This document shows positions 26,146 to 33,689 of a stretch of DNA of 64,000 bases, piece after piece; the first letter of the stretch is position 1; each line of letters begins with the position of its first letter. The DNA comes from Pseudarthrobacter cellobiosi. Its GTDB lineage: Bacteria > Actinomycetota > Actinomycetes > Actinomycetales > Micrococcaceae. Below the pieces are notes generated by a model. That model saw only the letters and a list, made by a program, of their open reading frames with translations, was not told the DNA's origin and did not search any database. Where the stretch lies: NCBI RefSeq assembly GCF_023913755.1, contig NZ_JAMXBJ010000042.1, positions 81,756 through 145,755 on the forward strand, read 5' to 3'. Both the position numbers and the translations under genes were made by a program.

Positions 26146-26767
26146 TCAGTAATCCACCTGCCGCTTGAGCTTGTTGCCGAGCCACAGCATCGCCAGGCTC
26201 ACTACTAGGAAGCCGACGGAAATGGCGAGGGCAAACACCGCCACCCCGCCCCAGCCACCTGCCCGTGCGGGGTCGACGAACCAGTACGCGTACCACTTCA
26301 CTAAGGCCCCGCGGACCAGGCTGTAGACCAGGTAGCCGACGGGGTAGAGCAGCCAGTACCAGATGTGCTTGACCGTGAGCGTGGCCCGCGGCGGTTGGAA
26401 GAGCCAGTCCACCACCATGACCACCGGGATCAGGTAATGCACCACGAAGTTGACCCACGGCAGCAGCGAGCCGAGATCTTCCCCGGCGAGCAGTGCACCG
26501 AACACGAGTCCCACCACGGCCATGGCGATGGTTGCCGTGCCGCGCGTGACGTCGTCGATTTCGCTGGGGCGTTTGCGGATCAGCACCCTGTAGCCGCTGA
26601 TGAGAAGCACCAACGCAGCGAAGATGTTGGACAGATTAGTGAAGTAGCTGAAGAAGTTCCAGACGTCGTAGCCCATGCCCAAATGAACTGTCAGCTGTGT
26701 TCCCACCGCCACCAGCGTCAAAAGGCCAAAAAAAGCGTCCCCCGATAAGCACAGTTCTCTTGGTCAT
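26146..26767 (-). pseudogene. Pr6Pr-family membrane protein with a homopolymer frameshift
   Basis: The body encodes ~200 residues with six hydrophobic helices (SNIFAALVLLISGYRVLI, VHYLIPVVMVVDWLF, WYWLLYPVGYLVYSLVRGAL), matching Pr6Pr/FAR-17a-like integral membrane proteins. The natural ATG is at 26767 (MTKRTVLIGGR), but a run of seven A on the + strand (26728-26734) shifts the frame. With six bases the sequence would read R-FFGLLTLVAVGTQL continuously. The 622-bp span is 3n+1, as expected for one added base. Everything else is intact, so slippage, phase variation or a sequencing error are all possible. Confidence 0.75.
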
Positions 26768-26830
26768 AGCCCCAATCCTTGCCGAATCCCCAGCTCAGAC
26801 GCGGTTCGACACTCCGCAGTTGAATGGGCG

Positions 26831-27014
26831 CTACGTGATCGGCAGCTCGAGCGCCTCGGCCACGTGGCCTACTTCGCGTACTGAGAATCCTTCCGTAACA
26901 GGGTCCCTGTTGGCTGGAAAGGCCGGCAGTATGGTGTGGGTAAAGCGAGCCGGTGGGAACAGATGGCCCACGTTGGTGTTCTCTAGCTGTACTGACTGAC
27001 GTTGATTGAGTGGC
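26831..27014 (-). other. Short gap with an unassigned reading frame
   Basis: The ~245 bp between the Pr6Pr gene and the WYL regulator contains one - strand frame (ending HVAEALELPIT) whose likely start overlaps the regulator's 3' end by a few bases. It has no recognisable domain and no good ribosome-binding site. It may be the tail of a decayed gene. I cannot support a product. Confidence 0.25.
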
Positions 27015-27713
27015 TCACTCGCCACGACCGTGTACCGGTCTGGCGTTCGCTGGGGGTTCTCCGACCTCGTGGATGGTGTGGCCGCTGCAGGCCGCCTTAG
27101 TTACGGTGGCCTGCTCGATGCGCGACACGATAAACCATCGCATTGCGTCGCGCATTCGGCACCATCCAATTAAGTACCACTGGCCGTTCGTGGAGGCGAA
27201 CAGCACGGGCTCGACGTCACGGGTGGTCGTGGTCCCGTCTCTCGATGTGTAGCGAATACGGATTACTCGCTGCTCGGCCATCGCCTCCTCCAGTGCCGAC
27301 TTAATCGCGCGCGAGGACGAGGGAAGCGCGTTGACCCACACACGGCGGGCCAGCTCGTCAGCTCTTGCTCGGGTTCTGGGATCGAGGACGTCCAGGATCT
27401 TCTGGATACCGGCTGCTGCCAGATCAGCGTAGGGGGCATCAGACGCAGCGGACACAGCCGCCATGAGCGCCACAGCCTGCGCCGGAAACAGGCTGACGGG
27501 TGGCAGGGACGCGCCGATAGCCAATCCGTAGCCACCGCCCGGACCTGGGCGCGACCATAGAGGCGCACCGCTGTTCTCCAGCGCATCGAGGTCTCTCTTG
27601 ATTGTGCGCACGGACACCTCGAACTCTCTCGCCAACCGTTCGGCGGAGACCCCCCGCGCGCCGCTGCGGCGCAACATCTCTGATAGAGCATGGAGCCGTT
27701 CTGCTCGCTTCAC
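27015..27713 (-). CDS. WYL-domain (YafY-like) transcriptional regulator
   Basis: 232 residues. The N-terminal HTH_11 reads MKRAERLHALSEMLRRSGAR, then SAERLAREFEVSVRTIKRDL and DALENSGAPLWSR with the GPGGGYGL wing. The C-terminal WYL domain runs from about residue 140, with IRYTSRDGTTTTRDVEPVLF and NGQWYLIGWCRMRDAMRWFI. WYL regulators respond to nucleic acid or small ligands and often act on an adjacent gene. The adjacent frame here is decayed. It lies 26 bp from the terminal repeat of the mercury island and is the last host gene on that side. Confidence 0.88.
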   Translation of the reverse strand: MKRAERLHALSEMLRRSGARGVSAERLAREFEVSVRTIKRDLDALENSGAPLWSRPGPGGGYGLAIGASLPPVSLFPAQAVALMAAVSAASDAPYADLAAAGIQKILDVLDPRTRARADELARRVWVNALPSSSRAIKSALEEAMAEQRVIRIRYTSRDGTTTTRDVEPVLFASTNGQWYLIGWCRMRDAMRWFIVSRIEQATVTKAACSGHTIHEVGEPPANARPVHGRGE

Positions 27714-27738
27714 TGCTCAGACCCAGGCAAATTCATGA

Positions 27739-27786
27739 TGTCAGTTTCAGAAGACGTCTGCACGGAATGTCAGAAGTCGTCTGCAC
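27739..27786 (+). mobile_element. Tn5053/Tn402-family terminal inverted repeat (left end of mercury island)
   Basis: A 25-bp terminal repeat, TGTCAGTTTCAG then AAGACGTCTGCAC (27739-27763), a 4-bp GGAA spacer, and a 19-bp subterminal repeat TGTCAGAAGTCGTCTGCAC (27768-27786). The length, TGTCA end, TCAGAAG core and 4-bp spacing match the arrangement of Tn402/Tn5053 ends, whose first repeat is recalled as TGTCATTTTCAGAAG. It points rightwards, into merA. No tni transposition genes are present in the window. Confidence 0.75.
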
Positions 27787-27900
27787 TGCTCGTCCAGGCA
27801 GGGGCAGCGAGGGTGCGGGGACGATGCCGGTTTCCTGTGAGGTCTGACGGTCGATGAAGTCGTGCTCCGAGGTCTTCATCCGCGTGGAGGGGCAGGGCGG

Positions 27901-29343
27901 TCAGGAGGCGCAGCAGGAGAGTTTGGAGACATCCGTGGTGTAGGACTGGGCGGCGATCTTGATCCCTTCGGCCATCGTCAGGTAGGGGCTCCACAGGTTC
28001 GCGACCTGGTCCACTGTCATCCCGGCTTCCAGGATATAAACACCGGCCGCCGCGAGGTCTCCGCCGTCCTTGGCGACGGCGGTGATTCCCACGATCCGTC
28101 CGGTGTCGGCGTCGGCGACCATCTTGATGAAGCCACGGGTGTCCCGGTTCACCAGGGCCCGGGGCACGTACTCCAGGGGCAGGACCCTGCATTCGCACCG
28201 GATGCCGGCCTCGTTGGCTTCCTTGTCCGTCATCCCGACCGCGGCCAGGGCCGGGCTGGTGAAGGTGACCCGGGGCAGGTGCCGGTAGTCCACCTCGCGG
28301 CCGGCGTTGTTGAACGCGTTCTCCACCATCAGGGAGCCGTGGGCGGCTGCGACGTAGACGAATTCGCGGTGCCCGGTCACGTCCCCGGCGGCCCAGATCC
28401 GGTCGTTGGAGCTGGCAAGCTGGCCGTTGACCAGGATCTCGCCGCCGTCCCCGGTCTTGACGCCGACCGCACCCAGGTTCAAGCCCTCGGTGACCGGCCG
28501 GCGTCCGGTGGCGACCAGCACCCTGGTGGCCCGGAATTCCTCCTGCCCTCCGGAGACGGCCGCCGTCGCGATGATCCCGCCGGTGGCCGGGTCCGTGCGC
28601 ACGGAAGACACGGCCGTCCGGCGGACCACGCGGATACCCTCGTCGGCGAAGACGCCCATCAGGGCGTGGGAGGCCTCGGGTTCCTCCGCGGAGGCCAGGC
28701 GGGAGCGGACCAGCATGGTGACCTTGGACCCGAGCCGGGCGAAGAGCTGGGCCTGTTCCAGGGCCACGTAGCCGCCGCCGATGACCAGCAGGGAGTCAGG
28801 GACCTCCTCGAGTTCCATCGCCGTGGTTGAGGTCAGGTATTCCGTGTCCGCCAGACCCTCGATCGGTGGCGCCCACGGGGCGGAGCCGGTGGCCACCAGA
28901 TAGTGCGCGGCCCGGACCGATTCCGGAGCGCCGTCCTGTCCGGTGATTTCCAGGACCGGATCGTTCTGGGTGCCGGCGAACACGGCATCGCCCTGGCGCA
29001 GCTCCCAGCCGTACTCAGCGATCAGGTCCACGTACTTATCCGAACGCATCGTCTCCACCAGGGAACGCTTCCCGCCGATCAGCCCGGCCATGTCGACCGG
29101 GGCGACGGAGGTGCTGATGCCGGGGAACCGGCCGGACGCGTCCAGGGCAACATGCCGGGCCTCGGCCGCCGCGAGGAGCGCTTTGGAGGGAACACAGCCG
29201 GTGTTCACGCACGTGCCGCCGACGGTGGAACGCTCGATCATCAGGACCCGTTTGCCCAGGTTGGTCGCCCGGATCGCGGCCGCGAACGCCCCGCCGCCGG
29301 AGCCGATGATGGCCAGATCAAAATCAGGTGTCTGTTCAGACAT
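27901..29343 (-). CDS. merA: Mercuric reductase
   Basis: Cytoplasmic FAD flavoprotein that reduces Hg(II) to Hg(0) with NADPH. 480 residues, without an N-terminal HMA domain. FAD motif AIIGSGGGAFAAAI; redox-active site GGTCVNTGCVPSK (C45, C50); NADPH region VIGGGYVALEQAQLFARLG; second FAD motif IWAAGDVTG. It ends LSCCAS, with the vicinal cysteine pair C477-C478 that is diagnostic for MerA against other disulfide reductases. Start ATG 29343. Divergent from merR over 272 bp holding two MerR-type dyads. No merT, merP or merB is visible. Confidence 0.95.
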   Translation of the reverse strand: MSEQTPDFDLAIIGSGGGAFAAAIRATNLGKRVLMIERSTVGGTCVNTGCVPSKALLAAAEARHVALDASGRFPGISTSVAPVDMAGLIGGKRSLVETMRSDKYVDLIAEYGWELRQGDAVFAGTQNDPVLEITGQDGAPESVRAAHYLVATGSAPWAPPIEGLADTEYLTSTTAMELEEVPDSLLVIGGGYVALEQAQLFARLGSKVTMLVRSRLASAEEPEASHALMGVFADEGIRVVRRTAVSSVRTDPATGGIIATAAVSGGQEEFRATRVLVATGRRPVTEGLNLGAVGVKTGDGGEILVNGQLASSNDRIWAAGDVTGHREFVYVAAAHGSLMVENAFNNAGREVDYRHLPRVTFTSPALAAVGMTDKEANEAGIRCECRVLPLEYVPRALVNRDTRGFIKMVADADTGRIVGITAVAKDGGDLAAAGVYILEAGMTVDQVANLWSPYLTMAEGIKIAAQSYTTDVSKLSCCAS

Positions 29344-29425
29344 GAAATCCTCCAAAGTCGTACAGCAGCGCCGCCCCCGGAATGCCCGCGACGTTGCCTC
29401 GTGTATGGGTGTGACCCCAGTCTGC

Positions 29426-29447
29426 ACCTTCCACCATGGGGGAAGGT
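29426..29447 (-). promoter_or_regulatory. MerR operator in the merA promoter
   Basis: Dyad ACCTTCC-N7-GGGAAGGT. On the - strand it sits between TTGACC and a CAGACT-like element spaced ~19-20 bp apart, the elongated spacer typical of MerR-activated promoters. About 83 bp before the merA start. Confidence 0.7.
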
Positions 29448-29564
29448 CAAGAGACCCATCCGCCACCGGCCCGGAACCGCGGAGCCCTCACCCGGGCCTA
29501 ATGCGCTTGGAAAAGATGGGGCTTTCCCCGGCCCGGTTGGTAACCGATCCTTTAGCTGCTCCTT

Positions 29565-29586
29565 ACCTTCCACTAAACTGGAAGGT
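29565..29586 (+). promoter_or_regulatory. MerR operator in the merR promoter
   Basis: Dyad ACCTTCCA-N6-TGGAAGGT, 30 bp before merR, flanked by TTACCT and TAAGAG with an 18-19 bp spacer. It shares its half-sites with the merA-side dyad, so one regulator probably controls both directions. Confidence 0.7.
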
Positions 29587-29615
29587 TAAGAGGGAAACCC
29601 CGGGACAAGAGGTAC

Positions 29616-30008
29616 ATGATGCGTATTGGCGAAACCGCCGCAGCCGCCGGCATGACGGCCAAGACACTGCGGTTCTACGAGGACCGCGGCCTGTTGCCGG
29701 CCGCCGACAGGGCCCCGAACGGATACCGCGACTACCCCCACGAGACGGTCAGCCGGCTCGAATTCATCCGCCGCGGCCGCACCGCCGGGCTGACCCTGGC
29801 CCAGATCGGAGACATCCTCGCCGTCCGGGACATCGGCCAGGCCCCCTGCATCCACGTGAAGGATCTGTTGGCCAAACAGCTCCGCGACCTCGACGCCCGG
29901 ATCGCAGAACTCACCGCGCTGCGGACAACCGTCGCCGAATTTCATGACGCCGCGGCCGCGGGGGACCCCGCAGCCTGCGACCCCGAACGCATCTGCAGCT
30001 ACCTCTAA
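29616..30008 (+). CDS. merR: MerR-family regulator, mercury-type
   Basis: 130 residues. N-terminal winged helix: MRIGETAAAAGMTAKTLRFY, EDRGLLP, NGYRDYP. A dimerisation helix follows, then cysteines at the positions expected for metal binding: one in APCIHVKDLL near residue 77 and two at the C-terminus in AACDPERICSYL. This three-cysteine layout is that of Hg(II)-sensing MerR, although related metal sensors can share it. Divergent from merA, with a matching operator before each gene. Probably represses without Hg(II) and activates merA with it. Confidence 0.85.
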   Translation: MMRIGETAAAAGMTAKTLRFYEDRGLLPAADRAPNGYRDYPHETVSRLEFIRRGRTAGLTLAQIGDILAVRDIGQAPCIHVKDLLAKQLRDLDARIAELTALRTTVAEFHDAAAAGDPAACDPERICSYL

Positions 30009-30277
30009 CGAGAGCCAAGGCCAATGCCAGTTCTTCGCTACTGAATTCCCAAGTGCCATCTACCTCGTCGGGGACGGCGAAAACAGGGCGTCCGGGATCG
30101 GTGCGCGGCCCAAGCAGTTTTTCGACAAGGAAATTGGCGGAATACCTGCGCTGACAGCTTCCGGGAACACCGGGCCCCGATACGCCCCGGTTAGTCGGGC
30201 CAGTGGTTCCCTCTCTTTTCTTTCCGGATGGCGGCAGACTTGCACCGGAGACCTACACGCGACCACAAGGAGAATCC

Positions 30278-30958
30278 ATGAGCACCGCCATCTCAGTCGT
30301 TGTCTTTGATGTCAACGAAACCCTGTCAGATATGTCGCCCATGGGGGAACGCTTCAGCGAGGTCGGGGCGCCGGCTGAGCTGGCGAAACTCTGGTTCGCC
30401 ACGCTGCTGCGTGACGGCTTCGCGCTGGCGGCCAGCGGAGACAACGGATCGTTCGCCGCCCTCGGGGCTGGCGCACTCCGGGGACTTCTGACCGGGGTGG
30501 AGCTTAACCGCCCTCTTGATGCGGCGGTCGACCATGTCATGGGCGGCCTGGCCGGCCTCGGGGTACATTCCGATGTCCCCGAGGGGATTAGAGCCCTCGC
30601 CGCTGCAGGGTTCCGGCTGATTACGCTAAGCAACGGCTCGGCCCGGATCGCCGAGCAATTGTTCAGCGAGGTCGGGATCCGGGATGCGTTTGAGTCGCTG
30701 CTTTCGGTCGAAGGCGCTCCCGCATGGAAGCCTGCCCGGGCCTCCTATGAATATGCCGCCGCTGCTTCCGGGGCCGACCCGGCCGGCATGCTGCTGGTCG
30801 CCGTGCATCCGTGGGATATCCACGGCGCCGCCCGTGCCGGGTTGCGCACGGCGTGGCTGAACAGGACCGGGGGTAGCTACCCGGGCTACTTTGAGGCTCC
30901 TGAATTCACAGTTACCGCCCTGACCGACCTTCCCGCGGCCCTGGCAGCAGCGCACTGA
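30278..30958 (+). CDS. HAD-superfamily (S)-2-haloacid dehalogenase type II
   Basis: 226 residues. HAD motif I is VVVFDVNETLSDM, which carries the nucleophilic aspartate. Motif II is LITLSNGSARI. The motif III lysine is in PAWKPARASYEYA, and motif IV is LVAVHPWDIHGAARAGL. The VNETL/NGS/HPWD signature is that of type II haloacid dehalogenases, which hydrolyse 2-haloalkanoic acids to 2-hydroxy acids. Start ATG 30278 behind ACAAGGAG. The 269 bp since merR holds no other gene. It lies on the + strand inside the island and is probably transferred cargo. Confidence 0.88.
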   Translation: MSTAISVVVFDVNETLSDMSPMGERFSEVGAPAELAKLWFATLLRDGFALAASGDNGSFAALGAGALRGLLTGVELNRPLDAAVDHVMGGLAGLGVHSDVPEGIRALAAAGFRLITLSNGSARIAEQLFSEVGIRDAFESLLSVEGAPAWKPARASYEYAAAASGADPAGMLLVAVHPWDIHGAARAGLRTAWLNRTGGSYPGYFEAPEFTVTALTDLPAALAAAH

Positions 30959-31088
30959 CGACGACCGTGGCCGCCGTCCGGAGGGGGCCGGCTGCGGGTA
31001 ACCGCCGCGCCCTGCCGCCCCCTGCTGGTTAAAGGTGAAACCGCAGACCGGGTGAAGGGACCGATGCTCCTTCCACCTTCCACGGGTC

Positions 31089-31649
31089 TCAGGCGGTGAG
31101 TTCCGGGACTGCGGGAAGGTCCAGTTCCGTGCCGGCGTAGTGGTTGAAGTAGTTGGTGAACAGGTTTGCCGCGATGTGGGCGAACGCCTCGGAGAGTTCC
31201 TCGGCGCTCCATCCGGCGTCAAGGGCGGCCTGCCAGGTCGCGTCGGAGACGTTCCCGGTCCGGGCCGCGGCTTCACGGGCGACACCGGTGATCGCTGCGA
31301 GTTTGTCGTCGAAATCCACTTCACCGGTGCGGACCGCGAGGATCTGCTCATCGTCCAGCCCTGCCCGGCGTGCCGAGAGGGTGTGGGCGGCCTGACAGTA
31401 GTCACAGCCGTTCTGGTTTCCGACGGCCAGGGCGATCGCTTCGCGGGTGCGGGCGTCGAAGCTGCCGTGTGCCGCGATGGCGGCGGAGATCCCCTCGTAG
31501 GAGGCGATCACGACCGGGGAGTCTGCCATGCCGGCGTGGATGTTCAGCAGCTTGCCCATTTTCTGCTCCAGTTTCCGGGCGATCCCTTGGGAGGCTTCAG
31601 GTGCTGTGACTAGGGTGTGGGCGGGAATGCGTGGCATGCGGGTACTCAC
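31089..31649 (-). CDS. Carboxymuconolactone decarboxylase / AhpD-like protein
   Basis: 186 residues with an AhpD core: TREAIALAVGNQNGCDYCQA has the CxxC pair followed by AH, the proton-relay histidine arrangement of alkylhydroperoxidase D-like proteins. HSFDART-like and SAEELSEAFAHIAANLFTNY complete the helical fold. Probably a peroxidase or thiol-redox protein of the cytoplasm. GTG 31649 and an ATG four codons on are both possible starts. Same strand as the DUF427-Crp-membrane unit and 70 bp downstream of it, so perhaps co-transcribed. Confidence 0.88.
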   Translation of the reverse strand: MSTRMPRIPAHTLVTAPEASQGIARKLEQKMGKLLNIHAGMADSPVVIASYEGISAAIAAHGSFDARTREAIALAVGNQNGCDYCQAAHTLSARRAGLDDEQILAVRTGEVDFDDKLAAITGVAREAAARTGNVSDATWQAALDAGWSAEELSEAFAHIAANLFTNYFNHYAGTELDLPAVPELTA

Positions 31650-31719
31650 TTATCTCTGGATTGATTGACAGGACAAAACTTTGGGCGGGGAAGAAGCCAA
31701 CCGATGCGCAGGGGCACGG

Positions 31720-32019
31720 TCAGGGATGGTCGTCGCTGACGATGACGCCCCCGCCGGGAGCGAAGGCGACGTGGCCTTTGATCATCCGGGCCAGGGGTGT
31801 CGGCCGGGGATAGGACCAAGCGGCGTTCGGTGACCGGTGGCCCCCTGCGCGGACGTGGTGGTAGAAGGCAACACCCTTCCAGAAACAAAGGGTCCGGACC
31901 CAACTGTCTTCAAGCGCGTCCGGCACTAGGGATTCCCGGGGGAAGTAGTGGTTGCCTTCCAGATAGACTGTTTGCTCTGAGCGGGCGATCACCTGGCCGT
32001 GGAAGGCGGCGGTGATCAT
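31720..32019 (-). CDS. DUF427 domain protein (second copy)
   Basis: 99 residues: ITAAFHGQVIARSEQTVYLE, GNHYFPRESL, CFWKGVAFYHHVRAGGHR and AAWSYPRPTPLARMIKGHVAF. Same fold as the 15431 protein but clearly diverged, so not a recent duplicate. Overlaps the crp-like gene by 4 bp (ATGA) and is translationally coupled to it, which suggests that the regulator and this protein work in one response. Activity unknown. Confidence 0.88.
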   Translation of the reverse strand: MITAAFHGQVIARSEQTVYLEGNHYFPRESLVPDALEDSWVRTLCFWKGVAFYHHVRAGGHRSPNAAWSYPRPTPLARMIKGHVAFAPGGGVIVSDDHP

Positions 32020-32804
32020 GAGGTGCTCCGGGCGGTTTTGTGCAGGATGTCGCGGTCCTGGATGACGATGCGCCCGCGGCCCTGGCGGATGGCTTTTTTG
32101 GCTGTGAGCTCACCCATGATCTTGCTGGTGGCCTCCCGGGAGGCGCCCAGGAGACCGGCGAGCTGTTCGTGGGTCAGGTGGATGGTCCGGGCCTGCCCGA
32201 AGCGCGGCGGCCCCGCGGCGTCACCGAGTTTGAGAAGGGTGGACGCCACCTGAGCGGCCAGCGGCCGCAGCGCCAAGTCGGTCAGGCGCTCTTCGAGGCG
32301 GGCGACCTGTTCGCCCAGGAGCCGGGAGATGCGGATGGCGATGCGGGGATCCGAGAGCAGGAACCGTTTGACTTCATCCACGCTGAGCTGGCAGATCGCC
32401 GAGTCTTCGATGGCCTCGGCGTAGTTGTCATACATCCGCTGGCCCACGAGCATCATCTCTCCGAATACCGCGCCCGGTTCCAGGATGGCCATCGTCAGGG
32501 CTTTGCCGTCCTCGGCGACCCGGAAAATGCGCACCCGGCCGGATTTGAGGATGAACAGGGCCTTGACGGGCTGGCTTTGGCTGAACAGCAGTTCCCCGCG
32601 GCGGAACAGCCGGGCCGGGGCCATGAGGTCCATGGCCTCGATCTCCTGCGCGCTCAGGTCAGCGAACAGATCAACTTCATTCAAACAACTGAAGGGGTCA
32701 GCGGGTCCTGCCATCAGCGGGTCGGCCTCTCGTTGCCGCGGGGCCCACGGTCGCAGGTCCCCGGAGACGGTGGCCGCCACATCGACCCGGCAGGTATCGG
32801 TCAT
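32016..32804 (-). CDS. Crp/Fnr-family transcriptional regulator
   Basis: 262 residues. N-terminal cyclic-nucleotide-binding fold: FADLSAQEIEAMDLMAPARL, FRRGELLFSQSQPVKALFIL, KSGRVRIFRV and EPGAVFGEMMLVG. The long dimerisation helix follows, then a C-terminal winged helix with LTHEQLAGLLGASREATSKI as recognition helix. There is no cluster of cysteines, so it is not an Fnr-type oxygen sensor. Overlaps genes on both sides by 4 bp, forming a tight three-gene operon with the membrane protein (upstream) and DUF427 (downstream). The ligand is unknown. Confidence 0.9.
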   Translation of the reverse strand: MTDTCRVDVAATVSGDLRPWAPRQREADPLMAGPADPFSCLNEVDLFADLSAQEIEAMDLMAPARLFRRGELLFSQSQPVKALFILKSGRVRIFRVAEDGKALTMAILEPGAVFGEMMLVGQRMYDNYAEAIEDSAICQLSVDEVKRFLLSDPRIAIRISRLLGEQVARLEERLTDLALRPLAAQVASTLLKLGDAAGPPRFGQARTIHLTHEQLAGLLGASREATSKIMGELTAKKAIRQGRGRIVIQDRDILHKTARSTS

Positions 32805-33253
32805 GCCCGGCTCTTGAGGACGCGGACCGCCACCAGTCCCAGAATAACGCCATAGATCAGGTGGCCCATCAGGCTCATCAGCGCGGTGAGGTCAATGGCG
32901 AACAGGGGCATGCCCACCATGACCGGCATGATCATCAGCGGCCCAAGGACCCACCACGTGGGCCCGTAACCGAGCCCGACGAGGGCGCCGCGGCCATACG
33001 CGGTTAGGAACCGGTTGCCGAACAGGACCGTCAGGCCCAGCCCGATCAGTACCGAAATCATCAGATGGACGCCGAACCCGACCACGGCCGAGTTGGAGCC
33101 GACCATGGACGCGATGACGGGCAGCATGCCCATCATCGCCATGAGAATCCCGAACACGATGCCGCCGGCGATGCCCCCGGCGGCCCCGGCGAGAACGCGC
33201 CGGCCGATGCCGGTGTCGGAGGTGTGATGTGAAAGAGCTGGTGCAGAAGCCAT
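32801..33253 (-). CDS. Small integral membrane protein
   Basis: 150 residues, four predicted helices: AGAAGGIAGGIVFGILMAMM, VGFGVHLMISVLIGLGLTVL, WWVLGPLMIMPVMVGM and SLMGHLIYGVILGLVAVRVL. Rich in Met and Gly. I do not place it in a named family with confidence; it resembles DUF1440/YagU-like proteins in general pattern only. First gene of the Crp-DUF427 operon, coupled to crp by ATGA. It may supply the signal or be the effector of this regulator. Confidence 0.7.
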   Translation of the reverse strand: MASAPALSHHTSDTGIGRRVLAGAAGGIAGGIVFGILMAMMGMLPVIASMVGSNSAVVGFGVHLMISVLIGLGLTVLFGNRFLTAYGRGALVGLGYGPTWWVLGPLMIMPVMVGMPLFAIDLTALMSLMGHLIYGVILGLVAVRVLKSRA

Positions 33254-33574
33254 GATGGCGACCTTCCATCGAAGAGTTCTTTGCTGACGTCTTCAACGTA
33301 TGGCCGGTCCGTGCTGCCGTTCAGTAATCTGCGCTACACAGCAGATAAACATCAGGAGCCGCGCCTTCGCCCCGGCGAAGCCAAGGACCTGAATCGGGCG
33401 CAGCTGAGCCTGGTTCCACTCACCCTTCCCGCCAGACCCATCAGTCCGCTGGCACCCGAGTAGTAGTGCGTCGTCGTTCTTACAAACGAAGGATTTCAAG
33501 AACACTTTGAATCGAGAATGGCGGCGATTCCTGCGAGGGACCCGAAGGCGCCCCGTGCTGCGGGAATCCGCCAA
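33254..33574. other. Non-coding flank of the mercury island
   Basis: About 320 bp with no supported gene on either strand. It presumably carries the promoter of the membrane protein-crp operon near 33255-33330 and then the host junction. The second transposon-type repeat begins at 33575. Confidence 0.5.
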
Positions 33575-33622
33575 TGTCATTTTCCGAAGTGGTCTGCGCG
33601 GAATTTCAGAAGTCCTCTGCAC
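33575..33622 (+). mobile_element. Second Tn5053/Tn402-type terminal repeat, same orientation as the first
   Basis: TGTCATTTTCCG then AAGTGGTCTGCGC (33575-33599), GGAA spacer, and TTTCAGAAGTCCTCTGCAC (33604-33622). Same 25+4+19 architecture as 27739-27786 but with several substitutions. It points right, towards ilvD, and not back into the island, so the two are direct repeats and do not form a normal transposon pair. Confidence 0.65.
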
Positions 33623-33689
33623 GCGTCTCCAGCTGGGGTGATTCTCAACGTAGTCACCGTCCGTGGATCTGTAAATGGGTGCTAGTGCT

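Noticed and set aside
27739..33622. A class 1 integron or complete mercury transposon
   Set aside because: The ends resemble Tn402-family repeats, but there is no intI, attC cassette, tni gene or inward-facing second end.
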